DNA from: Gammaproteobacteria bacterium | Lineage (GTDB): Bacteria > Pseudomonadota > Gammaproteobacteria > HK1 | Direction: 5' to 3' | DNA length: 64,000 nt | Assembly: GCA_012103455.1 (NCBI GenBank) | Contig: WLWT01000001.1 | Location: forward strand, 1,102,001-1,166,000 | Part shown: piece by piece, positions 17,801-26,800 of the stretch | How the letters are laid out: every line of letters starts with the position of its first letter | Position numbering within the stretch: the first letter of the stretch is position 1 | Notes under the pieces: model-generated | Seen by the model: the letters and a program-made list of their open reading frames with translations, nothing else | Told to the model about the DNA's origin: nothing | Database searches by the model: none | Translations under genes and position numbers: made by a program

Positions 17801-19163
17801 GGCAGGCGCGCGCAAGGTGTACGCAATCGAGTTGCTGAAGGACACCTTCGAAAAAGCCAGGGCCAAAGTCCATGCACTGGGTTTGCATGATCGCATCGAG
17901 GTCATCCATGCCGACGCCACCACCGTGCGCCTACCGGAACCCGCCGACATCAGCCTGTCGGAGATCGTCGGCGCTATTGGCGGATCGGAAGGTTCCGCAG
18001 AAATCATCAAACGTACACGCCACCTGCTAACCGATGCACCGGCGATCATCCCCGAGAAATCGGTCACCTTGTTTGCGCCCGTACAGTTGCCTGATGCGCT
18101 GTTGGCGGAACAGGGTTTTAGCGAGCTACCGGCCCGCTACGTCGAGCGGATTTTTCACGAGTCCGGTCATCCGTTCGACTTGCGTTTGTGCGTGCGCGGC
18201 CTGAGTTACGCCGCTCTGCTGTCCCAGCCGGCGGCGTTCGAGGATTTCGACTACCGCCGCCCGGTATCTGCGGCTTATCGCGATCAAACCACATTCCAGA
18301 TTGCCCGGCCGGGCCGGTGCGACGGCTTTTTGGTGTGGTTGACGCTCGACTGCGGGGCCGGGCCGGTGTTGGATATTCTGCGCAACGAACACTGCTGGTT
18401 ACCTGTGTTCTTTCCGTTAGGTGCGACCGGCGTGCGGGTCACCTCAGGCGATCGCATTGAGGCACGCTTCGGGGCGACCCTTTGTGAAGACCGCCTGCAC
18501 ACTGATTACTTCGTGGAAGGCACGGTGCGGTGCGGCCAGACCGAGCATGTCTTTGCTCATCACGCGCCACACCACGGACGAGCATTTCGTGAGAGCCCGT
18601 TCCACGCGCAATTCTTCGCGTCGCAGGACATTCCGCGCCTGTCAGACGCATCGAAACTCGATACCGACGCGCTGGCCGATCAGCTACGTTCGCGTCTTCC
18701 CGACTATATGTTGCCCACGCGAATCGTCGAATTAGCGCATTTGCCGCTCAACACAGCCGGTAAGGTCGATCGGCAGGTGTTGACGCGCAAAGCGCAAGCG
18801 CTACGCGCCACGATGGCTCAATCCCCGCCGCCGACTCCGGCAGGATCCGCAGCGGAGCAGCAGGTCGCCACAATCTGGGCTGAGGTGCTGCGACAGCCCG
18901 TTGATCCAGAACGCAACTTCTTCGAACAAGGCGGTCATTCGCTGTTGCTGCTGTCATTGCAATCGAAATTGCAACACGCCGCCGGCAGACCAGTGGAGAT
19001 CACGGATCTGTTCAAGTTCTCAACGATTGCCGCCCAAGCCCGCTATTTTCTGACCGCCAAAACGCAACCCGATAACGAGGGGCTCGAACTGTCGCGTGCA
19101 GCGGCACGCGTTACCGCCCGTACCGCTATCTCCACTCGGCGCCTAGCCAGGGGCAACCGGTGA
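14877..19163 (+). CDS. NRPS module C-A(PRMT-like methyltransferase)-T, predicted Tyr/Phe
   Basis: A 1428-residue module. The C domain motif is WHHIVLDAWS near residue 142. The A domain has YTSGSTGRRKG near 620 and NAYGPTECTVC near 753. Its pocket read by eye is D-A-S-T-V-A-A-V-C-K, close to the codes known for Tyr/Phe. Between A8 (GRRVEPGEIE, near 870) and A10 (TAGKVDR, near 1291) about 350 residues are inserted. They contain a SAM-binding loop VVLDIGTGPEALLSRFAI, an SEIVGAIGGSEGS segment resembling the PRMT double-Glu loop, and a following beta-rich stretch (LPVFFPLGATGVRVTSGDRI) like the PRMT barrel. This differs from the usual NRPS N-methyltransferase insertion. The carrier serine is in GGHSLLLL near 1348. 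It likely adds and methylates an aromatic residue on N or O. Confidence 0.9.
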   Translation: MSNEEVFDAYQLSPLQAGMLYQCVARPVPDLYVEQFTCPLEGPLQMEAFERAWELALSRHAPLRTAFAWDGMPEPIQVVGDKVKLPLRVLVWGTQESSASDARLDALKREERLKGFDLSRAPLLRLVVVVLGPTSYHLIWTWHHIVLDAWSGPVLLDEVLTAYAAYIDGKLPELPEVRPYKEFVAFARAPLDTEASTFWRRTLGDLHETRAVDLGVPEPPRPDEADYQLLFRDLSNDRIPALRVSAATFGVTLNTLVQCAWALVLGNCQGTQDVLFGTAVSGRPAQLPGVERMVGLFINTLPVRVQFRAGQPLRNLLQALQAQLVAARQYEHMPLVDIHACSLLPAGQPMFESLLVFEDFEDQQHSTQAGQLQLGAADFIERADFPLTVLFSVRDGKQLGVGFERALIDPASAARLLARLDQTLGALVTDVNATVGAIEVLPDDERDLLRRWSRDPDWCAPPDCERSVTRAFEEQVATTPELPAAVYWTAQGDITLTYRELDARANRMAVHLRKQGIGPGNFVAICMEAGLARLTGVLAAMKAGAAYVPLDPRMPLTALAELIADCAAATVLVDVQTESKLSELTTLSALLCAEDGADFAQLPADPPQAAADPRDAAYMIYTSGSTGRRKGVVIEHHALARMVAAQRHPFRIGHGTRVLQFASFSFDASVSEIFSTLLYGGTLYMAPRERLVPSAEFLDLLHKWRINTITLPPSVLARLPLRELPDLQVLVTAGEPCTTELVNLWAPGRTYINAYGPTECTVCATLGAVKPGDPRPSIGRAMGEVEVHVLDPQLRPSPIGAAGELCLGGPQLARGYWQRPELEAVAFVPHPFDVSPEARLYRTGDRVRFLPDGRLDFLGRIDHQLKLRGRRVEPGEIETALRSADTVSDAAVVAVEDNDEHQLIAFITPQAATVPQWWPSISEFLVYDDLAYHAMSSDQRRNDSYRAALAKHAPGKVVLDIGTGPEALLSRFAIEAGARKVYAIELLKDTFEKARAKVHALGLHDRIEVIHADATTVRLPEPADISLSEIVGAIGGSEGSAEIIKRTRHLLTDAPAIIPEKSVTLFAPVQLPDALLAEQGFSELPARYVERIFHESGHPFDLRLCVRGLSYAALLSQPAAFEDFDYRRPVSAAYRDQTTFQIARPGRCDGFLVWLTLDCGAGPVLDILRNEHCWLPVFFPLGATGVRVTSGDRIEARFGATLCEDRLHTDYFVEGTVRCGQTEHVFAHHAPHHGRAFRESPFHAQFFASQDIPRLSDASKLDTDALADQLRSRLPDYMLPTRIVELAHLPLNTAGKVDRQVLTRKAQALRATMAQSPPPTPAGSAAEQQVATIWAEVLRQPVDPERNFFEQGGHSLLLLSLQSKLQHAAGRPVEITDLFKFSTIAAQARYFLTAKTQPDNEGLELSRAAARVTARTAISTRRLARGNR

Positions 19164-22100
19164 GCGCTCACGACTTCGACGAGGGTGCTGTTGCCGTAAT
19201 CGGCCTCGCCGCGCGCCTGCCGGGCGCGCCGGACATCGACGCTTTCTGGCGCGTCCTAGCGCGAGGCGAGGATACGATCACCTGGTTCACCAACGACGAA
19301 CTTCTAGACGCCGGCCTCGATGACGACGAGGTGAGTGACCCGGCGTACGTACCCGCCAAAGGATTACTGCCACACGCGGACTGTTTTGACGCGGGTTATT
19401 TTGGTCTGAGTCCTGCCGACGCGGCGCTCATGGATCCGCAGCAGCGGGTCTTTGTCGAGTGTGCGAAGACCGCCTTGGACCACGCCGGGTACGGTGCCGC
19501 ACCCGACCGGGTGGTCGGCGTCTTTGGCGGATCGATACTCAGCATGTATCTGCTATCGCACTTGTGGCCCAACAGCGAGGTAATGCAGCGTTCGGGAACC
19601 TTTCAAGTGGCGGTAGGCAATGATCCGACCTTTCTGGCAACGCGGGTCTCTTATCTGCTGGACCTGAAAGGACCGTCCGTCAGTGTTGGCACCGCCTGTT
19701 CTACCGGACTGGTTGCCGTTCACCAAGCCTGCCAAAGCCTCCTCTCCATGGAATGCGATATGGCGCTGGCCGGCGCCGTTTCCATTCATCTACCGCTAGT
19801 CAGTGGTTATCGGTATGCGCAAGGTTCGATTCTTTCACCGACCGGCGAGTGCCGTCCATTCGACCAAGACGCGGCCGGTACCGTATCGAGCGACGGCGCG
19901 GGGGTCGTGGCACTGAAACGCCTTGCAGAGGCATTAGCAGATGGCGATACGGTCCATGCGGTCATACGCGGCTCGGCGATCAACAACGACGGCCATGACA
20001 AAGTCGGGTTTACCGCACCGGCGGTCGCTGCACAGTCCCGGGTGATCGCCGAGGCTCAAGAGATCGCTGGCACGCCGCCGGCATCCATCGCCATGATTGA
20101 AGCGCACGCGGCTGGCACCCATTTAGGCGATCCGATCGAGGTTGCCGCCCTGCGCGAGGTGTTTGCCGGCCACGGTGCGCACTGCGCCATCGGTTCGGTC
20201 AAGAGCAACATCGGTCATGTCGATGCGGCGGCCGGGATAGCCGGATTCATCAAAGCCGTCCTCGCCGTTTCGCATCGCGCCATTCCTGCCAGCGTGCATG
20301 TCGAAACGCCCAATCCGGCCTTGCGACTGGCGCAGTCCGGGTTCTACATCCCGCGATCATTGACGCCACATGATGACACCATGGGACCGATGCGCGCTGG
20401 TGTCAGCTCATTCGGCATCGGTGGCAGCAACTGCCACGTGGTGTTGGAACAGCCGCCTGACAGCCAGCCGGCAGCGCCTGGACATCCCGCCGAGCTGCTA
20501 CAACTGTCGGCCAAAACCGAACCAGCACTGCGCGAACTCGCTGGCGGCCTGGCGGACCATCTGGAGCACACCGATAGGCCGCTGGCGGAGGTCGCGCACA
20601 CGTTGCGAATCGGCCGCGCCCAGCACCTGCACCGCTTAAGTGTGGTGGCTGCTACAGCAACCCAAGGCGCCGAGGCCTTACGCAACGCGGCGTCAGTTGA
20701 AGCCACCCTCCCGCCCGTGGCGCAGCGCGATGTTGCCTTCATGTTTCCAGGCTTGGGCGATCATTACGGGGCCATGGGATGGGAGCTTTACTGCCTCGAG
20801 AGACCCTTTCGCGCCGAAATCGATGCATGTGCCAACCTGCTGGCTGGCCATCTCGATGGAGACATCCGGGATGTGTTGTTCGACGGCAAGAACTGGCGAG
20901 AGGCCGGGCCCGATCTACTCGACTACAGCATGGGGCTCGACCACAGCACGGGGCCAAAGAAACTGGATCTTCGGGCCATGCTGGGCCGTGACAGCACCGA
21001 GTCCCCCAAAGAGCCGGCTGCGATCGACTTCCCGCGAGGAGGACAACCGGCCATTTTTGTCCTGGAGTATTCACTGGCGCGAGCGTTACAGCACTGGGGA
21101 TTCGAACCCAAGGCGCTTGTAGGCTATAGCGTCGGCGAGTTTGTCGCCGCGTGCTTGTCCGGGATATTCAGCCTAGCGGATGCGTTGCATATCGTGGCCG
21201 CACGAGCCAAGTTGATCGAAACCCATGTCGCACGTGGTGGCATGCTGGCGGTACCGATGGGCGAGGCTGAACTCACGCCGCGGCTGCCTGATACTCTTTC
21301 ACTCTCCGCCGCCAATGGCCCCCGCCTCTGCGTGGTAGCAGGTCCACCGGCGGAACTATCGGCATTCCAGGCACAGCTGGCGCTGGAGAATTGCACCTGC
21401 CAAGCGCTGGACGCGACCTACGCGTATCACTCGAAGATGATGGACCGGATCGTGCCTGAGCTAGCGGCTATCGTCGGCTCGGTGACACTCAATGCGCCGC
21501 AAATTCCGTGCGTATCGTGTGTCACCGGAGACTGGCTTAGCGCAGCGCAGACCACGGATCCTCAATATTGGGCGCGTCACCTGGCACGCACGATTCGATT
21601 CCGCGACGCCATCGGCACCCTCCTGTACGAGGGCGACTTTGCCTTGGCAGAACTCGGGCCCGGACAATCCCTATGCGCCCACGCCAAGGCAGTGCAGGCA
21701 CACACAGCGGGCCCCCCAACGGTCATGGCGCCGCTGATGAAATGGGCGTATTCCAAGGCCAGCGAGTGGTACACATTGCTAAGCGGCCTCGGTCAGCTGT
21801 GGTGCGGCGGCGTCCAGGCGTCTGGCGCTCGTCTTCTCGCTCGCGAAGGACTACGCCGCGTTCCACTGCCACCTTATCCCTTCGCCCGCGAACGGCATTG
21901 GGTTGCCTCGTCAGCGCCGGGAGAGCGAGCGCCGGCGGGCCGCAAAGATTTCGAAGACTGGGCCCTGGTACCGCACTGGCGCCCGGCTCCGACCGTGCCC
22001 AGGGAGTTGCCAGCGAACCGCTCATGGTTGGTGTTCGATGATGGCTCCGCGCTGTGTGACACCCTCGTCGAATCATTGATACGCGCCGGCGCCACCGCCG

Positions 22101-23806
22101 CCCGCGTGCGGCGTGGGTTACGTACGAACATCGATGCGGAAAGCCTGATCTTGGCTCCCGACGAGCCGACGGCCATGGAGAGCCTGATCGCAGCGCTGGC
22201 GGCAACGAGGGGGTTACCGAATCACATTCTGTATCTATGGTCCGCCCAGCCAGCCGGCGACTTCGCCGCCGGGCAGGAGCAAGGGTTCTTTGCACTGCAG
22301 TCCTTGTGCGCCGCGCTCATTCGCAATGGCAGCTTCGATGAAGTCACCGTGCATGCGCTCGCCCGTGGACTGAGCGCCGTCGCCGCAGAGCGGCCCAACC
22401 CTGACCAGACCCCGCTGCTCGGGGCATTGCGGGTAGCGGCGCAAGAAAGACCAGGTCTCATCACCAGCGCTATAGACCCTGGCACCGATGATCTCGAGGC
22501 GACCGCCGCCGCAGTGCTGCACGAACTCGCCCAACCCGTCACTGCCCCGGTGGTCGCGTATCGGTACGGTCAGCGCTGGATCGAAGACTACGCATCCACC
22601 CCACTGCCGAAAATGTCGGCATCTTGTTCGGTGCCACGCCGTGACGATGTGTATGTCATTACGGGAGGTCTAGGCGGCGTCGGCATGGCGATGGCAAGCT
22701 TCCTGGCCCGCCAGTGCCCGGTCAAGCTAGCGTTGCTCGGGCGTACGGCGCTGCCGCCGGACGCGGATTGCCTGAACGTCCGACAAGGGACTCAAGATGC
22801 CATCGGCCAGCGCCTGGCACAGGTTCAGGCACTGCGCGCAGCAGGTGCTCAAGTCATGACTGCCGCGGTGGATGTCGCTGATGCTAATGCCATGGAGCGG
22901 GTATTTTCCGAAATCGAGCAGCAGCTCGGCCCGATCAGCGGCGTATTCCACTGCGCCGGCGTGATTGGTGCCGAGACATTTGCGGAAATAGCCCGGGCAA
23001 CCCGCTCCGAGGCCCAGGGGCAGTTCCATGCCAAAGTGCATGGGACTCAAGTTCTCGAAGCGGTACTGAAGAACCGCCAGGCAAAGTTCTGCGTACTGAT
23101 GTCTTCGCTGGCAGCGGTCCTCGGCGGACTCGGCTTCAGCGCCTACGCCGCCGCCAATCTGTACATGGACGCGTTCGCCCAGGCCCGCACCGGCCAACCG
23201 GGCACGCGGTGGCTCTCGATCAACTGGGATGCTTGGCGCATCAGTGCCGTCAAATCCGCGCTCGACGGATTCGGCGAAACCGTCAGCGAGTACTACATGG
23301 AACCGGACGAAGGTGCCGCCGCCTGCCTGCATTTACTCGCGCTTCCTACTGTCGCCCGTGCGGTCATTTCCACGGGTGATCTGAATGCGCGGCTGCGCCA
23401 ATGGGTGGGCGGTACAACCCAACCACAAAGCCTCATGACCCGGCAGCAACGTGGCGCAATGCCGCAGAGCTTTAGCCCGCCAGAGACCGACACGCAGCAG
23501 CGCCTTACCGAGATCTGGCAGGACCTCTTCGCGCTCGATCCCATCGGCATCCACGATAATTTTTTCGAACTCGGCGGCCACTCACTGTTGGCGACCCAGA
23601 TGAATGCGCGCATCGCTAGCCGGATCGGCGTCGAACTCTCGCTGACCGATGTATTGGCGGCGCCCAGTGTGGCCGAACTGGCCACCGTGGTGGACGATGC
23701 GCGGCTCGCCGCCGTGGCACCGGAGGATTTGGCCGACATGCTCGCCGACCTCGATGGCCTGAACTCCGCCGAAATCACCGCGCTGTTGGAACAGGACAAT
23801 AACTGA
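19160..23806 (+). CDS. Type I PKS module KS-AT-KR-ACP
   Basis: A 1548-residue module. KS: active Cys in GTACSTGLVAV (near 178), His in EAHAAGTHLGD and NIGHVDAAAG. AT: nucleophile Ser in VGYSVGEFVAAC (near 655); the specificity region reads TYAYHSKMMD, neither the usual HAFH (malonyl) nor YASH (methylmalonyl). KR: NADPH loop ITGGLGGVGMA (near 1167), and SSLAAVLGGLGFSAYAAAN with catalytic Ser/Tyr. ACP: ELGGHSLLATQ near 1470. There is no DH, ER or MT. Acting on the aminoacyl chain from the previous module, it should yield a gamma-amino-beta-hydroxy (statine-like) unit. If it takes aminomalonyl-ACP, the alpha carbon would also carry nitrogen. The gene overlaps its upstream neighbour by 4 bp and touches the downstream start. 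Confidence 0.92.
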   Translation: MSAHDFDEGAVAVIGLAARLPGAPDIDAFWRVLARGEDTITWFTNDELLDAGLDDDEVSDPAYVPAKGLLPHADCFDAGYFGLSPADAALMDPQQRVFVECAKTALDHAGYGAAPDRVVGVFGGSILSMYLLSHLWPNSEVMQRSGTFQVAVGNDPTFLATRVSYLLDLKGPSVSVGTACSTGLVAVHQACQSLLSMECDMALAGAVSIHLPLVSGYRYAQGSILSPTGECRPFDQDAAGTVSSDGAGVVALKRLAEALADGDTVHAVIRGSAINNDGHDKVGFTAPAVAAQSRVIAEAQEIAGTPPASIAMIEAHAAGTHLGDPIEVAALREVFAGHGAHCAIGSVKSNIGHVDAAAGIAGFIKAVLAVSHRAIPASVHVETPNPALRLAQSGFYIPRSLTPHDDTMGPMRAGVSSFGIGGSNCHVVLEQPPDSQPAAPGHPAELLQLSAKTEPALRELAGGLADHLEHTDRPLAEVAHTLRIGRAQHLHRLSVVAATATQGAEALRNAASVEATLPPVAQRDVAFMFPGLGDHYGAMGWELYCLERPFRAEIDACANLLAGHLDGDIRDVLFDGKNWREAGPDLLDYSMGLDHSTGPKKLDLRAMLGRDSTESPKEPAAIDFPRGGQPAIFVLEYSLARALQHWGFEPKALVGYSVGEFVAACLSGIFSLADALHIVAARAKLIETHVARGGMLAVPMGEAELTPRLPDTLSLSAANGPRLCVVAGPPAELSAFQAQLALENCTCQALDATYAYHSKMMDRIVPELAAIVGSVTLNAPQIPCVSCVTGDWLSAAQTTDPQYWARHLARTIRFRDAIGTLLYEGDFALAELGPGQSLCAHAKAVQAHTAGPPTVMAPLMKWAYSKASEWYTLLSGLGQLWCGGVQASGARLLAREGLRRVPLPPYPFARERHWVASSAPGERAPAGRKDFEDWALVPHWRPAPTVPRELPANRSWLVFDDGSALCDTLVESLIRAGATAARVRRGLRTNIDAESLILAPDEPTAMESLIAALAATRGLPNHILYLWSAQPAGDFAAGQEQGFFALQSLCAALIRNGSFDEVTVHALARGLSAVAAERPNPDQTPLLGALRVAAQERPGLITSAIDPGTDDLEATAAAVLHELAQPVTAPVVAYRYGQRWIEDYASTPLPKMSASCSVPRRDDVYVITGGLGGVGMAMASFLARQCPVKLALLGRTALPPDADCLNVRQGTQDAIGQRLAQVQALRAAGAQVMTAAVDVADANAMERVFSEIEQQLGPISGVFHCAGVIGAETFAEIARATRSEAQGQFHAKVHGTQVLEAVLKNRQAKFCVLMSSLAAVLGGLGFSAYAAANLYMDAFAQARTGQPGTRWLSINWDAWRISAVKSALDGFGETVSEYYMEPDEGAAACLHLLALPTVARAVISTGDLNARLRQWVGGTTQPQSLMTRQQRGAMPQSFSPPETDTQQRLTEIWQDLFALDPIGIHDNFFELGGHSLLATQMNARIASRIGVELSLTDVLAAPSVAELATVVDDARLAAVAPEDLADMLADLDGLNSAEITALLEQDNN

Positions 23807-26800
23807 TGACGGCACCCGGCGTTCGCTTGAAAGAACTCTCTTCCGAACAGCGTGAATTGTTGTTGAAACGGCTCGCGGTACGCGCCAAGGCGCCGACGCC
23901 GACCTCGACGCCAAAAGCCGAGCCTTGCCTGTCATTCGCCCAAGAACGCTGGCTATTCAACGACCGGCTCGCGCCGGCGGATCCGGCGCACGCAATCTTC
24001 GGTGGCCTGCGCTTACGTGGCGCGCTTGACGTGGCGGCACTGCAGGGTGCGCTAGACACCATCCTTCAACGTCACCCGCCGCTACGCAGCAACTTCTCGA
24101 TTCAAGATGGAGCCCACCACATTCAGATACGACAATTGGACCGCTTCCCCCTCTCCCGTGAGGACCTCTCGGGCCACATGACCGAAGCCCGGCTTACCGC
24201 AGCTTATGAAGCAGAGATTGAGAAAGGGTTCATATTGAGTCGGGACTTGTTGTTGCGAGTCCAGCTACTGCGCCTGGCGCAGGACGATCATGCGCTGTTA
24301 TTTGCCACCCACCATATCGCCTCCGACGGTTGGTCACTCGGGGTGTTCATGGAAGAACTGGCGGAGGTGTATTGCGCGAGACACGCGGGTCGCGCACCAC
24401 GGCTGCCTGCGCTCCAGTTTTCGTACTCCGACTTTGCTCACTGGCAGCGGGATCGGCTCACGCGAGAGCACCTCGATCATGCCCTGTCGTATTGGCATCG
24501 GCACCTAGCCGAGGCACCGGCATCGACCGACCTGCGCAGTGACAAAGCGGGCGGCGGGCGACGCAGTGACGGCACCCGCGACCTGACCGGTGATTCCGTG
24601 GAATCGGTAGTGCCCGAGAACCTGACCGCAAAGCTGTCGGCATTGGGGACCCAGCATCAGGCGTCGCTTTTTGCCGTCCTGTTGACGGCTTATTTCGTCC
24701 TGCTTCGCCGACTGACAGGGCAGGACGATCTGGTGATTGGTACGCCGGTCAGTGGGCGCATCCGTGAAGAGACGGAACGGCTGATAGGGTTATTTTTAAA
24801 TACCCTCGCTCTGCGCGCCAAGCTCGATGATGGCACGTCCTTTAGCGACACGCTAGCTGGCATTCACGAGACGATTCTGCGCGGTCTGGAACATCACGAA
24901 ATTCCATTCGACCGAGTGGTGCAGGAGGTAGCTCCGGTGCGCCAAGCGGCCGACCACCCGCTGTTCGAGCTGATGTTCAACTTTACCCCCAGCCCACCGC
25001 GGACGCTGGGACTGGCAGGCTTAAGCGCGCAGTTTATCAAACCGCCTGCCCAGGCGTGTGAGTTTTCAGCCGTGCTCTACGTGACCGAATGGCAAGGGGT
25101 GCTAGAACTGCGCCTAGCGTTTCAAAAGGCCCGCTTCAGCCGCGCGCGGATGAACTCGCTGCTCGACCAGTACGTTTTTCTATTACATGAGATCGTGCGC
25201 GATCCGCTGGCACCGTTGTCGCGAATACGCCTTGCCCCGCCGCTGCCCATGACGCCTCTTAAGCCACCCGTGGTTAACCAACCCACCACCGAATGTATCG
25301 CGCAGTGGGCAGCGCGTACACCGCAAGCGCCCGCCTTGGAATGGCCGGGTGGCTCGCTCAACTACGCAGAACTGAATCTGGGAATCATCCACACCGCACG
25401 CTGCATCATCGCGCGCGGACTGGCCCGGGGCGAAGTGGTAGCCGTCAGCGGAAGGTCCGGTCCCGAGACCGTGATCGGCATAGCGGCCGTACTGCGGGCG
25501 GGGTGTGTTGTCACGACACTAGACCCTGCCCTACCGGCCGCCCGCCGGGCCTTGATGGTCCGTGAGTCCCGCGCAAAGCTCGTCATCTGCACAGACGACA
25601 CCCCCCTGGAGTGGCTCGCCGAACATCAAGTTCCGGTGCTGCACTACAGCGCGACGAGCGATTCGACGACTCAACTGCCGCAAACGCCATCGGGCATCAC
25701 CGATCCCGGTTATTTGTTCTTTACCTCCGGCACCACGGGCACGCCTAAAGCGGTTGTGGGCAGCGCCGGTGGATTAGCGCATTTTCTGGAGTGGCAGCGC
25801 GAAACCTTCGCCATCGGCCCAGGCGACCGCGCTGCCCAATTGACCGGCTTGTCGTTCGATGTATTGCTGCGGGATGTGTTTACGCCACTCAGTGCGGGCG
25901 CCACGCTCGTTCTTCCGCCGCAAGAGGGTGGCGCCACCAGCACCGCGATCCTGCATTGGTTGGCGGATCGGAGGATCACGCTAATTCATAGTGTCCCATC
26001 GCTGATGCAGACCTGGCTGCTGCAAACCGAGGTTCCTGCGCTACCGGCATTGCGTTTGCTGTTCAGCGCTGGCGAACCGCTTCACGGTGATCTCGTGACG
26101 CGCTGGCGGGCCCGCACGGGCGGCGCAGCACACATCGTCAACCTGTACGGTCCGACCGAAACGACGCTGGCGAAATGTGCATTCGAAGTGCCCGATAAGC
26201 CATTCGCTGCCAGCCAGCCCGTTGGACGGCCTATCGCTGGTGCCGAGACACTCATCGTGCGCCCCGACCACGAGTTGTGTGCTCCGGGAGAGCCAGGCGA
26301 AATTGCCATACGCACGCCCTACCGTACCCTTGGCTATGCCAACGACCAGACCCTCACCAATGAACGGTTCGTGCGCTCGCCGGGAGCGGCTGATGCCGAG
26401 GACGTGATGTATCTCACCGGCGATCTTGGTTGGATCGATGGTGCCGGGCTGCTGCATGTACTCGGACGGCGCGATGAGCAAGTGAAGATCCGCGGCGTGC
26501 GGGTGGAGCCACAAGAAGTCGCCGCGCAGCTTGAGCGACATCCGGATATCGAATCGAGTGCCGTCATTACCCGGAGGACGGACGACGATACAGCGATATT
26601 GAACGCCTACGCAGTCCCCGCCGCTGGCTGCTCGCCCACCGCGGCCGATTTACGCGACTACCTTCGCGCGCGACTTCCGGACGCTTTCGTACCGGATGGC
26701 ATCGCTCTGCTGGAAGCGTTGCCACTGACGCCTAACCACAAGCTCGACCGGGCCCGACTGCCCGCTATGGCAATGACCGAGTCACCCGCCAGCCGCGCAC

